This document shows, piece after piece, positions 1 through 7,767 of a DNA stretch of 64,000 nucleotides. This DNA is from Methanothrix soehngenii GP6 (lineage in GTDB: Archaea > Halobacteriota > Methanosarcinia > Methanotrichales > Methanotrichaceae). Below the pieces are notes generated by a model. That model was given only the letters and a program-made list of their open reading frames with translations. It did no database searches and was not told the DNA's origin. The stretch is from positions 2,046,001 through 2,110,000 of the forward strand of contig NC_015416.1 of NCBI RefSeq assembly GCF_000204415.1, written 5' to 3'. Position numbers and translations under genes: made by a program. How positions within the stretch are numbered: the first letter of the stretch is position 1; every line of letters begins with the position of its first letter.

Positions 1-248
1 TGGTTTTTACCCAGAACATCGGCACATCTTGAGGGAATGAGGAAACAAAGGTTCTCCAATCAAGCATCATATTATGATAATAGACGAGTGATTGTTCTCC
101 GCCTGGGACAGTATAGTCCAATAACACGTCTTTTTCTGATTCTGTTGGCTCTGAGAAAACATATGCTTCTGCACTAGATGCGGAAGCTGCGACAGCAGGC
201 TGAGTTAATGATGCTGATTTTGTTAGGTTATTTGCTTTTGTTTTTTTT
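1..248 (-). pseudogene. C-terminal part of an IS110-interrupted secreted protein gene
   Basis: Read on the minus strand, this stretch is open from about 248 to the left edge of the window. It encodes a segment containing VLLDYTVPGGEQSLVYYHN, then DWRTFV and MFWVKT. This matches the C-terminal domain of the two intact paralogues at 5967-6698 and 6756-7493, which have VLLTYDVQ...AVYYSG...PWTSF...LWISS at the same places. The frame enters from the poly-A/T tract at 241-248, where the IS110 element begins. The rest of the C-terminus lies outside the window. The N-terminal part is on the other side of the transposase at 1835-2050. A Ser/Thr/Ala-rich linker precedes the domain, as in the paralogues. 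The function of the family is unknown; export is inferred from the N-terminal half. Confidence 0.7.
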
Positions 249-1844
249 GGATACGTATTGAAACGCCCATGAGCCCAGGCAGGGGCTCACACGTGACGGA
301 TGGAAAACCAGATATTTTAATCCGTCCATGTTAAGTCTGATATGGGCAGTGAAGGCTGACAAGTTTATGGGACGCTTGATCCCGCGATTGAAACCAGCCA
401 ATATCCCTCGAATACGGGACTGCGTCATAGAACGCGTATGGGAAATTATCCCATATAAGGGAATGATCATCTGCCCATATCAGGCAGAGACATATATGAA
501 AAAACGAAGAGAAAGAGTTTGCGGTGCAGATGTCCATAAAGATCTGATCGTTGCCACAATAACTGGCGACGAAGTGCCGTCGATTCGAGAGAATTTTGGG
601 ACAACAAAATCCGAGCTTGATAGATTCAGAAACTGGCTTGCAGACAACAAATGCGAACAGGTTGCATTTGAAGCTACAGGAGTCTATTGGATCCCGATTT
701 ATGATGTTCTGAGCCGAACCATAGATACCATTGTTGCCAATCCGCTGCAGATAAAGTCCATTCCAAACGATAAATCAGATTCAAAAGATTCAAAGCGTAT
801 TGCAACTCTGTGCTTGAATAATCAAATCAAGAGATCTCGGGTTTTTTCCGATGAAGACCGAGAGCTCAGGAACCTAACGCGAGCCAGGTCAGGATATGTC
901 AAGACACGAACTCAGTTCAAGAATCGGATACACAAATATCTCTCATCAAACGGCATTAAACTCAGCTCTTCTATGGACGACATATTCTGCAAATCAGGAA
1001 CACATATCATAAGAGGTCTGGCTGAAGACAAGCCCGTCGAAGAGATCCTGAAAGGCATACCCTCCGGAAAGATCAGGAAAAAGCAAGACGAGATCAGATC
1101 AGCACTTGCCAATGAACTGAGCGAGACAAATCGAATGCTGATCAGCGATTCTCTTGAAATCATGGACAATGTCGAATCCAAAATAGAGAAGACAAGCCTA
1201 AACATTCTGAAAAAGATTCAAAATAAGAGCAAGGATCTGGCTATCGTTATGTCCATTCCTGGAATCGCATTTATCTCAGGTTCGGTCATCCTGTCAGAGA
1301 TCGGAAATTACAGAGATTTTCAGACCCCTGAACAGCTGGCGAAATGGTGTGGCCTCAATCCTGGAGAAAATGAATCTGCCGGCAAAAAGAGGAAATGCGG
1401 GATCACAAAGCGCGGTTCCAAGTATATCCGAGTTGTACTTGTCGAGGCTGCCCAGACAATAGCTAATATGAAAAATACAGGGCTGTCCAGATTCTACAAG
1501 AGGCTGAGCAAAAAGAAGGAGCACAATGTGGCAATCGTTGCCGTAGCCAGGAAACTCATCTGTCTGATTTATCATCTTCTGATCAACCAGGAGTTCTATC
1601 AAGAGGTTGATTGCAGAAAGAGGAAAAAAGGTCGAAATGAGTCCTGCCATGAACCTTCTTTGAAGGATGAGCATCTGACGGATAAGGTAGCTGCAATTGT
1701 AGATGCCTTTTATGGAATGAGCGATAGTAGCCGGAAGAAGGCTCTCTTGCGAGCGCTTGAAGATATTTCTGTGAACAAGCCCGACCAGAAAAGGTCATCT
1801 GATGGAGGTGGATAGCTAGCCTCTTGCATTTGATTTTTTTTTGG
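241..1844 (+). mobile_element. IS110-family insertion element
   Basis: The element carries one transposase and separates two halves of one minus-strand gene. Its outer limits are estimated from a direct repeat, eight T followed by GG, at 241-250 and 1835-1844. IS110 elements usually make little or no target duplication, so this repeat may be the shared core or simply the T-rich target. Precise excision with eight or nine A residues would not restore the host frame; seven or ten would. About 245 bases of non-coding sequence lie upstream of the transposase start. In IS110 elements this end is known to encode a bridge RNA, so a bridge RNA here is an inference from the family. Confidence 0.6.
496..1815 (+). 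CDS. IS110-family transposase (DEDD recombinase)
   Basis: This 439-residue protein is a bridge-RNA-type IS110 recombinase. The N-terminal RuvC-like fold shows the first catalytic Asp in GADVHKD (residue 12), the Glu in FEATGVYW, and the last two Asp in NDKSDSKDSKR. The C-terminal Transposase_20 domain is clear from SIPGIAFISG, LAKWCGLNPGENESAGK (with the expected serine) and GITKRGSKYIR. An upstream ATG at 328 keeps the frame open, but the extra 56 residues do not look like the family. ATG 496 starts exactly where IS110 proteins begin, so I chose it. The gene appears intact with no frameshift, so the element may still be active. Confidence 0.9.
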   Translation: MKKRRERVCGADVHKDLIVATITGDEVPSIRENFGTTKSELDRFRNWLADNKCEQVAFEATGVYWIPIYDVLSRTIDTIVANPLQIKSIPNDKSDSKDSKRIATLCLNNQIKRSRVFSDEDRELRNLTRARSGYVKTRTQFKNRIHKYLSSNGIKLSSSMDDIFCKSGTHIIRGLAEDKPVEEILKGIPSGKIRKKQDEIRSALANELSETNRMLISDSLEIMDNVESKIEKTSLNILKKIQNKSKDLAIVMSIPGIAFISGSVILSEIGNYRDFQTPEQLAKWCGLNPGENESAGKKRKCGITKRGSKYIRVVLVEAAQTIANMKNTGLSRFYKRLSKKKEHNVAIVAVARKLICLIYHLLINQEFYQEVDCRKRKKGRNESCHEPSLKDEHLTDKVAAIVDAFYGMSDSSRKKALLRALEDISVNKPDQKRSSDGGG

Positions 1845-2050
1845 TTTTCCATGGGAAACTAGAATCCTTTGGGCCCATATTGCTACCGTAAGGTGCTCCT
1901 ATGTATGGCGTTGAAGAATAGGTAACCGAGATCTCTCCGTAACTACCAGCCGCTGCTTCACCAGGATCGACACCGGGGCCAAGAGCTTGAGGCTCCGAAC
2001 GACTCATAAGAATCAAGGCTAAAACTAGAAACAGATAGCACCATTTGCAT
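1835..2050 (-). pseudogene. N-terminal part of the IS110-interrupted secreted protein, with a start-proximal frameshift
   Basis: On the minus strand a GGAGGG Shine-Dalgarno sequence (2062-2067) precedes an ATG at 2050. Translation from that ATG gives a nonsense frame. One base out of phase, however, the sequence reads KWCYLFLVLALILMSRSEPQA, a good signal peptide. It continues into a Gly/Ser/Tyr-rich mature segment with TYSSTPYIGAPYGS and reaches the poly-A tract at the IS110 boundary. A single extra base just after the ATG therefore breaks the gene, in addition to the IS110 insertion. The pattern of signal peptide, Tyr/Pro/Gly-rich segment and (across the IS) conserved C-terminal domain matches the paralogues at 5967 and 6756. 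Confidence 0.5.
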
Positions 2051-2245
2051 GATATTATTATCCCTCCATGATAGTTTTATCGTACCTCCGATATTTAAAC
2101 ATATCTGATGAGGATTCCTAAAACCCATGTTTTTAGCCATAAAACGGAACCGAATGCATAACTTAACCGAGCCTCTCATTTCTAAATTGGGCTTTATAGG
2201 AATCCTCTAGACCTTTATTAATAAATATTTTTATATATAAATATA

Positions 2246-3355
2246 CTACGGTGCATTAACTGGTTTAGCAAGACTTGTGGGTTGCGTTCCAAGCGGGATG
2301 TAATCAGAACCTGGAACTTGGCTCGATTGCTGTATTGGCAACGATAATGGACTAGATTTCTCAAATGGATTGTCGATTTCATATTCTTTATCTCCAGAAT
2401 GATCTAGAGAATTGGGGGATGAGGAAACTCTGCTAGATAATGGGGGTTTAAATGTTTCTTTTTCTTGGAATTTATAATTTTCTGGAATTTTTAATGGAGT
2501 CTTACCGATATCGTCTCGGATGCAAATGACTATATGCTTATCTCCCTGAAATATAGGGGCACCTGGATGATAATTGCCTTTTTCATCCTTTCCCCAATCG
2601 AGATTTAACCAGACTTCTCTGGTATCTGTATCAATATGTGTGTAGATTTTATCAGTTTCATACTCTTGCCTAAGCCAGCTAATAATACCTTCGACTTGGC
2701 TATCGGGAGCATTAAGGTTACCCAAATAGACCTCAGCATATGCATGTCCTCCTGTCGTATTGTTATTGGCTAAGATAATTCGTGTAGTTCCACCAATAGA
2801 CTCGACCAAGGCAGCCATAAGGATTGCAAAATCGTCACAATCTCCAGCCCCCGCACATCCTGCCGCTTTTCCTATCCGCAGGGACGCATTTGCATAATTA
2901 AAATAATCTGTACCTCTTGGATCTCTGATATAGCTCCAACCCTTGATCGGATTTTCGCCATTTTTTAGATAATGATAGATTGAGCCGATCTGATCTATTG
3001 TCAGATCTCCTGGATATTTGGCAGCAAACAAAAGAGCTTCCTCACGGACCTTGGGATTTTCTGGTTCCACTCTGGAGTTAAAAACTGCCTTGAATTCGCC
3101 TACTTTTTTCTCCTTTATACCTAAAGGAGTACTGCCACCACCAGTAATAGGAAACACCATTGTCTCGTTATCCAGAGCTTGGATCACAGTTGGTATCCCA
3201 GCGAGTTGAGGAGATGAGATATAGAGTCGCTCAATTTGAGACGATGTATAATCAGCCACATCTGATATCGTTTCGTCGAAAACGAAAGGCACATCTTCTG
3301 CAGCACCTGATCCGATGAGAAGGATCATACAAAGCAAAAATTTCAAGGGAGACAT
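2246..3355 (-). CDS. Secreted transglutaminase-like protein
   Basis: This 369-residue exported protein has a signal peptide (residues 1-19). It is followed by the short module VPFVFDE...SSPQLAGIP...FPITGGGS, shared with the tandem array downstream. The transglutaminase-like core has the catalytic triad Cys173 (GDCDDFAIL), His204 (GGHAYAEVY) and Asp253 (LNLDWG). This fold supports a Cys-dependent amidase, protease or crosslinking role, but the substrate is unknown. Residues 275-369 form a Pro/Ser-rich tail instead of the beta-propeller found in the larger paralogues. The gene overlaps the upstream TPR gene by 13 bases, so the two are probably co-translated. An AAGGTG sequence precedes the ATG. 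Confidence 0.85.
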   Translation of the reverse strand: MSPLKFLLCMILLIGSGAAEDVPFVFDETISDVADYTSSQIERLYISSPQLAGIPTVIQALDNETMVFPITGGGSTPLGIKEKKVGEFKAVFNSRVEPENPKVREEALLFAAKYPGDLTIDQIGSIYHYLKNGENPIKGWSYIRDPRGTDYFNYANASLRIGKAAGCAGAGDCDDFAILMAALVESIGGTTRIILANNNTTGGHAYAEVYLGNLNAPDSQVEGIISWLRQEYETDKIYTHIDTDTREVWLNLDWGKDEKGNYHPGAPIFQGDKHIVICIRDDIGKTPLKIPENYKFQEKETFKPPLSSRVSSSPNSLDHSGDKEYEIDNPFEKSSPLSLPIQQSSQVPGSDYIPLGTQPTSLAKPVNAP

Positions 3356-4017
3356 GAAGCACCTTGATTTTTTTGTGCCAGCTCTTTTGCTTTGGCAAAT
3401 GCCTTTTGCGCTTCCTTTCCTAGTATCAGAGACTTGGTATACCAGGCTTCTGCAGACATTGGTTCCAACTGTATAGCCTGATCACAAGTCAAGATGGCTT
3501 CATCATATCTGCCTAATGCATAAAGGATTTGAGCTTTATTGTTCCATGCTGTCGCGAACGACGGCTCCAACGCAATAGCTACTTCAAAGCACTTAAGTGC
3601 ATCTTCGAAATTATATGCGGCAATCTGGACAACGCCTTTATCGTTCCAGTTTTCAGCCGATCGTGGATTCATCTGAATTGACTGGTCGAATGCCTGAAGG
3701 GCTTCTTCGTACCTATTCTGGTTGAGTAAGACTTGACCTTTTTTTTGCCAAACCTTATAGTCATACTCATCCCTAATCTCACCCACTGTTTTATAGGATT
3801 TGCTGACCGGAAACAGCAATATATCGCTATTTTTCGGTGAAGATATAGGTGGCACCCCTGCTAGATCCGGAGAGGACGCACTGATGTTCACGAGCTGCTC
3901 TGAGTCATACCTCCCCACGTCGTAAGAATTCTCGTTAAAGACGTAAGGAATATCATCTGCTGCTGCAGTTCCAAATAATATTACTAGGCCGAGCCAGAGA
4001 AGAGCATGTGATCCCAT
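3343..4017 (-). CDS. Secreted TPR-repeat protein
   Basis: The protein begins with a signal peptide (ALLWLGLVILFGTAAA). It has the same N-terminal module as the transglutaminase-like family: DIPYVFNE, then SSPDLAGVP, then a FPVS strand. Here the module is joined to three tetratricopeptide repeats (about residues 85-190; for example ALQAFDQSIQMNPRSAENW and AILTCDQAIQLEP) rather than to an enzyme. TPRs mediate protein-protein contacts, so it may present or tether the adjacent transglutaminase-like protein outside the cell. I chose ATG 4017, preceded by GAGGA, over an in-frame TTG one codon upstream. It is the first gene of a two-gene overlapping unit. Confidence 0.8.
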   Translation of the reverse strand: MGSHALLWLGLVILFGTAAADDIPYVFNENSYDVGRYDSEQLVNISASSPDLAGVPPISSPKNSDILLFPVSKSYKTVGEIRDEYDYKVWQKKGQVLLNQNRYEEALQAFDQSIQMNPRSAENWNDKGVVQIAAYNFEDALKCFEVAIALEPSFATAWNNKAQILYALGRYDEAILTCDQAIQLEPMSAEAWYTKSLILGKEAQKAFAKAKELAQKNQGASCLP

Positions 4018-4178
4018 CAATCATTCCTCTACTAATGATCATTGATGTCCTTGATGAAAAAGTTTGTGTTGACTTCGTTGTCACATTGATGTATCCCCTT
4101 ATAGTGTTCATGGATCCAACGGTACCGATCCTGGCAGGCCATTAAAAACAAGGATTAAGCATCGGTCGTGTACTCGAA

Positions 4179-4535
4179 TCATTGAATTAGTATCCTGAAT
4201 GTCATTAGCTCCCTAATAGACCATATATGATCAGTCATTCCTTCTGCCATCGCAGGTGTTCATTTTTTCCAGCCCTGATCAATTCTTAGCCGAAGTGACT
4301 TATGTGGCTTGACAAAGTTATATCAAGCTTGGAAAAAGTCCAGCGCATGAGTATGCCGTCCTGAGATCTTACTGCAATTCATGCTCTTGCGCACAAAACC
4401 AGCCAATGAATTGCGAATTGTGAGATTCAGCCGCTCGATATATGAGATATTGATCTTACTACCAGAATCGTCACCAAGTAATTGTGGAGTGAACCCCTCC
4501 GAATGGACAATGCTAACGGCAAAGCTGGCCGGCTA
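4179..4535 (-). pseudogene. IS1-family transposase remnant with two in-frame TGA stops
   Basis: On the minus strand this region reads SYIERLNLTIRNSLAGFVRK, then GRHTHALDFFQA-stop-YNFVKPHKSLRLR, then DQGWKK-stop-TPAMAEG and IWSIRELM, ending at a TGA. This is the C-terminal half of an IS1-type DDE transposase as found in methanogens. Both stops sit where the family has tryptophan (FFQAWYNF, KKWTP), so each is a single TGG-to-TGA change. The N-terminal half is missing: coding similarity stops near 4535. It is a decayed fragment. The rest of the 4021-4653 gap shows no other recognisable gene. Confidence 0.75.
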
Positions 4536-4653
4536 AACATATACAAATGCATATAACCGGATGATAAAATACGGACAATAGCAGAATGCAATTAAAGGCG
4601 AAAAGAATGAAGTCAGCCATTACATGAGATGATAGCAAAAGTGGGGATATTCA

Positions 4654-5397
4654 ATGAATAAGATGTGTTTAATTATTCCGGCCTTCTTACTGGCACTGGC
4701 TATGGGCCCGGCAGAAGCCTACCCTCTGCAGGCCAGCGATGGAAATGCTACAGTAATCCTGTTTGGGTCAATCAGGATGCCATATGAGTTAAATGATAGT
4801 GAGGAGATCCTGAAGGTGGATACCGGGCTTCTGAACGCCCCGAATGCCACTTATCAATTAGTGGATCAGTATGATGCTGTTTACAATCCAGCGATGTACA
4901 AACCCCTGAACGAGGGAAGGCAGCTGGTCTACTTCGTGGTTCCCAGAGACAGCCTCTTCAAGTTGATTACTGCGACTCCTGTGGGCGGAAGGCCCATCAA
5001 TATCAACTGGTGGGCTACACCTAAAGCGGGCAATGAGTTTCTGTTGATAAGGTGCTATGGGATCACAGATTGGCTGCTCAATCCCGACGAGCAGGGAATA
5101 GTGGTTCAGGTCCGTGGCCAGAACAATGGCACCCAGGATGTAGTATTCAGTCCAGAGAATTTCGTCCTTCTTGATCAGTGGGGCTGGCCGTATAGTGCGA
5201 CCATTGGATTCGATACCGAGATTATAGCTCCTGGAAACGCGACCCAGGACCGTGTGCTGGTGGGCTTCAGCGGCATATCTCTCCGGAGCAGGCCTGTGGC
5301 TCTGGTGTATGGCTACAATACCGAGAGTCCCATAGTCATTGACTTTGATAGTGATTATACCCAGCTCACAAATGAGCAGGTCTATGGGACGGCGTGA
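4654..5397 (+). CDS. Secreted protein of unknown function, possibly shortened by a TGA
   Basis: A 247-residue protein with a signal peptide (residues 1-22, cleavage after PAEA). It has a beta-rich, Asn-Gly-rich mature part with several potential N-glycosylation sites (for example NAT, NGT). I do not recognise the family. The C-terminal half (GIVVQVRGQNNGTQDVVFSP) resembles an immunoglobulin-like beta sandwich. It ends at TGA 5395-5397, yet the same frame stays open for 56 more codons (AQNVSAAQNATAASNINPA and onwards) with composition typical of exported linkers. The TGA may therefore be a recent nonsense mutation. The neighbours are other secreted proteins. Confidence 0.7.
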   Translation: MNKMCLIIPAFLLALAMGPAEAYPLQASDGNATVILFGSIRMPYELNDSEEILKVDTGLLNAPNATYQLVDQYDAVYNPAMYKPLNEGRQLVYFVVPRDSLFKLITATPVGGRPININWWATPKAGNEFLLIRCYGITDWLLNPDEQGIVVQVRGQNNGTQDVVFSPENFVLLDQWGWPYSATIGFDTEIIAPGNATQDRVLVGFSGISLRSRPVALVYGYNTESPIVIDFDSDYTQLTNEQVYGTA

Positions 5398-5568
5398 GCA
5401 CAAAATGTCTCCGCAGCTCAGAACGCAACCGCGGCCTCGAACATCAATCCAGCGTCAGCTCCACAAAGGCAAGGCTTGCTGCCGCGAGAGAGAGGCTCAA
5501 ACAACAGACCAAGGATGATACATCAGCGGCATGAAAAACCAGTATGCCTTAAGAGTTTTTCATGTTGA
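5398..5568 (+). other. In-frame open extension downstream of the TGA of the secreted protein
   Basis: After the TGA at 5395-5397 the reading frame continues for 56 codons before the next TGA at 5566. The first 25 codons give an Ala/Asn/Ser-rich peptide like the linkers in neighbouring secreted proteins, which is unlike random non-coding translation. The last 30 codons are basic and less convincing. It may be the lost C-terminus of the preceding protein. Confidence 0.35.
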
Positions 5569-5665
5569 GACGCAGAGAAACAAAGGCTATAATCGCTGCT
5601 GTGCCTCACCCACATAATTCAGCGAAGAGCCTGGAATTCTAACCATCGAAGACATGATTCAATGC
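5565..5665. repeat. Intergenic repeat copy 1 (GAGACGCAGAG ... GGCTATAATC ... CATAATT)
   Basis: The block GAGACGCAGAG, GGCTATAATC, CATAATT, GCGAAGA, ATTCTA occurs here and, in the same order and spacing, near 34880-34965. Copy 1 has an extra AAACAAA. It resembles the CCACAGAGACGCAGAG-type interspersed sequence seen in many prokaryotic genomes. No coding frame spans it. Confidence 0.5.
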
Positions 5666-5901
5666 ATAGCACAGGCAGGATACGACGTTAAAAGGAAAAA
5701 ATCTGGGGTAAATGGATAATGCCACTAACATTTGGTTTTTTTGTTTTTCATCGGAAACAGCGAATAGCCCTTTTTTTCATTTTTCAGGCAAAGTAAATTA
5801 AGATCAATCACGTTCAATATATATATAAATATAAAATAATCAGTGAACTGAAAACGGGCACTTTTCGACCTTGTAGGGAGCGCCTAAACATATGCCATCA
5901 C

Positions 5902-5918
5902 ATAACCTATAAATAAAG
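5902..5918 (+). promoter_or_regulatory. Archaeal BRE/TATA promoter for the gene at 5967
   Basis: TATAAATA lies at 5908-5915 behind an A/C-rich BRE-like stretch. A start of transcription about 25 bases downstream would leave a leader of roughly 30 bases containing the GGAGGT at 5955-5960. The remainder of 5666-5900 shows nothing I can identify. Confidence 0.5.
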
Positions 5919-5966
5919 GCGTGGAATATGTATAAAAAATAGATGTTGGATGTAGGAGGTAGCATA

Positions 5967-6698
5967 TTGATATACAGACAGCGGAAAGCATTGCTGGCCC
6001 TTTGGGCCTTATGCATAGGGATATCGCTCTTTGGATTAGCCATAGGGCAGAATACATACGATGCATACCCTGGAGCGCCCACATCAGTGGCCACTCAGAT
6101 CCCCACACCGGCACCAACGGCCGAGACCCAAACGACTATCCCTTCACAGGTACAGACGACAGTGCCTGCCTCGAATCAGATGCAACCCACTTCCATTGTG
6201 GCACCATCGGCAGCGCAACAGCAGCAAACGGCAGTCATGACCACACCGGTTGTATCATCTAGCTCAGCCACCGCCACTGCTGTTTACTCTGCTCAGGCAC
6301 CTCCTGCAACACAGCAGAATGTACTGCTGACATACGATGTTCAGACCGCTCCTCCCTCGGCGGTATACTACAGCGGATCATATTTGCCCTGGACATCTTT
6401 CTATCAGGTATTCTCAGCAAACGCCCCAGCACTCTGGATCTCATCATCCCTGGGATGGGCCTGGTATGCCACCAGTCCTGCGGGGAGCTGGGTGCAGGAG
6501 CTGATGTATGTCCCGGTCACGGGAAGCATGAAGGTGTATGACCTGTACCCCGACGGCACAACAAGATACGTCAACTACGGATTTGCCACTCCGGGCTATA
6601 AGCTCAGGTGGTTCCGTGCTGATACGCCCGGCAGGTACATGACCATGGTTACTATAGCCGACATTCCGAGCAACTACATTATCGTCGACGCGGCATAG
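5967..6698 (+). CDS. Secreted protein, TYDAYPG family, paralogue A
   Basis: A 243-residue exported protein. I chose the TTG at 5967 because a strong GGAGGT (5955-5960) lies six bases upstream, whereas the earlier in-frame ATG at 5943 has no such site. The signal peptide (ALLALWALCIGISLFGLAIG) is followed by NTYDAYPG and a long Thr/Pro/Gln linker. The C-terminal domain contains VYYSGSYLPWTSF, SSLGWAWYA, WVQELMYVPVTG, YPDGT and SNYIIVDA. The domain is aromatic-rich and looks like a beta-sandwich. It is unknown to me by function, but it is duplicated next door and present as an IS-disrupted copy at 1-2050. A cell-surface or sheath role is a guess from export and composition. Confidence 0.8.
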   Translation: MIYRQRKALLALWALCIGISLFGLAIGQNTYDAYPGAPTSVATQIPTPAPTAETQTTIPSQVQTTVPASNQMQPTSIVAPSAAQQQQTAVMTTPVVSSSSATATAVYSAQAPPATQQNVLLTYDVQTAPPSAVYYSGSYLPWTSFYQVFSANAPALWISSSLGWAWYATSPAGSWVQELMYVPVTGSMKVYDLYPDGTTRYVNYGFATPGYKLRWFRADTPGRYMTMVTIADIPSNYIIVDAA

Positions 6699-6755
6699 CT
6701 CAACCGATCTCATTTCAAGCTGTGGAAAATTGAATGATCAAGAAAGGATGATGAT

Positions 6756-7493
6756 ATGATATTCAACTTAGCTAAAAGGTCGCTGGTGAGCCTTCTTTGC
6801 CTAGGCATTGCATTGGCCGGGATCGTTTTAGTCGGATTTGCTTTGGCCGCAGACAATCAGGGTGATGGGACATATGACGCATATCCTGGGGGACCACAGC
6901 CCGTCTCCGGGCAGCAGGCGCAGGCGACCATAGTCAGCACCACTACGCCTGGCCAGACAGCCACCACCGTGGTTCAGGAATCAGTTACATCCACGGTAAA
7001 GACAGGAAAGCCGTTGATTCAGATTGGCTCAGTAGGCAGAGCGGAGAGCGTAACGACCAATAGCAAAATAACCGCGACCTATACCACCCAGGCCCCGCCG
7101 GTCACTGAACAGAAGGTTCTGCTGAACTACAATGTCCAGACTGCCCCACCAACGGCGGTGTATTACAGCGGCACTTTCATGCCCTGGGCATCGTTCTCGC
7201 AAACATTCCAGGCGAATTCGCCCTTGCTGTGGGTGGCATCGTCTGCCGGCTGGTCCTGGCAAGCGACTTGTCCTGTTGGCGGCTGGATCCAGAATCTAAT
7301 GTATGTGCCCTACACCGGAACCATGAAGATGTATGAGTTCTATCCTGACGGGACTGTCAAGCTCTACAGCTATGGATTCAACAATCCGGGCTACAAGTAC
7401 ATCTGGTTCTATGCAGATACACCGGGAAGGCATGTATCGCTGTTCACCATATTCGATAAGCCAAGCAACTACATAACCATCGATGTGGTATAG
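6756..7493 (+). CDS. Secreted protein, TYDAYPG family, paralogue B
   Basis: A 245-residue protein, a tandem duplicate of the gene just upstream (57-base spacer). It has a signal peptide (residues about 1-31), then GTYDAYPGGPQPV and a Thr/Val-rich linker. The same C-terminal domain follows: NYNVQTAPPTAVYYSG, PWASFSQTF, GGWIQNLMYVPYTGTMKMY, FYPDGTV, GYKYIWFYADTPGR and SNYITIDVV. AAAGGATG precedes the ATG. The C-terminal domain is much better conserved between the two paralogues than the linker, which points to a folded functional unit on a flexible stalk. Function is unknown. Confidence 0.8.
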   Translation: MIFNLAKRSLVSLLCLGIALAGIVLVGFALAADNQGDGTYDAYPGGPQPVSGQQAQATIVSTTTPGQTATTVVQESVTSTVKTGKPLIQIGSVGRAESVTTNSKITATYTTQAPPVTEQKVLLNYNVQTAPPTAVYYSGTFMPWASFSQTFQANSPLLWVASSAGWSWQATCPVGGWIQNLMYVPYTGTMKMYEFYPDGTVKLYSYGFNNPGYKYIWFYADTPGRHVSLFTIFDKPSNYITIDVV

Positions 7494-7740
7494 AGTTCTG
7501 GGATTATGCTCATTACTCTATCCCCTTTTTTGGTTAATTTTTGGAGGTTTGGCCAACAAGTAGATTATAGCAAAAAATCTGCAACAATAGCATGACAAAA
7601 ATAACAATCACTATTAAAAAAAATGAGCATTGGTAGCGATGTCTCACCGAGAATTGTGGTTGGCGGCGCCAGAGCCTGAGGATGCGCAGGGAAGCAGATG
7701 CATGTTCATGGATGCCATAAGCTCGTGGGATGTCGTATGG

Positions 7741-7767
7741 ATTAAATAATTAATAGCGGATAATGAA
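7741..7767 (+). promoter_or_regulatory. A/T-rich promoter-like element, array copy 1
   Basis: ATTAAATAATTAATAGC is followed by GGATAATGAA and then directly by the ATG at 7768. The same element precedes all five array genes at the same distance. Its A/T core lies 20-25 bases before the ATG, the normal archaeal TATA-to-start-of-transcription distance, and there is no Shine-Dalgarno sequence. This suggests leaderless transcripts. The upstream gap from 7494 shows nothing else. Confidence 0.5.

Noticed and set aside
5395-5397. TGA read as selenocysteine
   Set aside because: No SECIS-like element or selenoprotein family match; methanogens of this type use no selenocysteine as far as I know.
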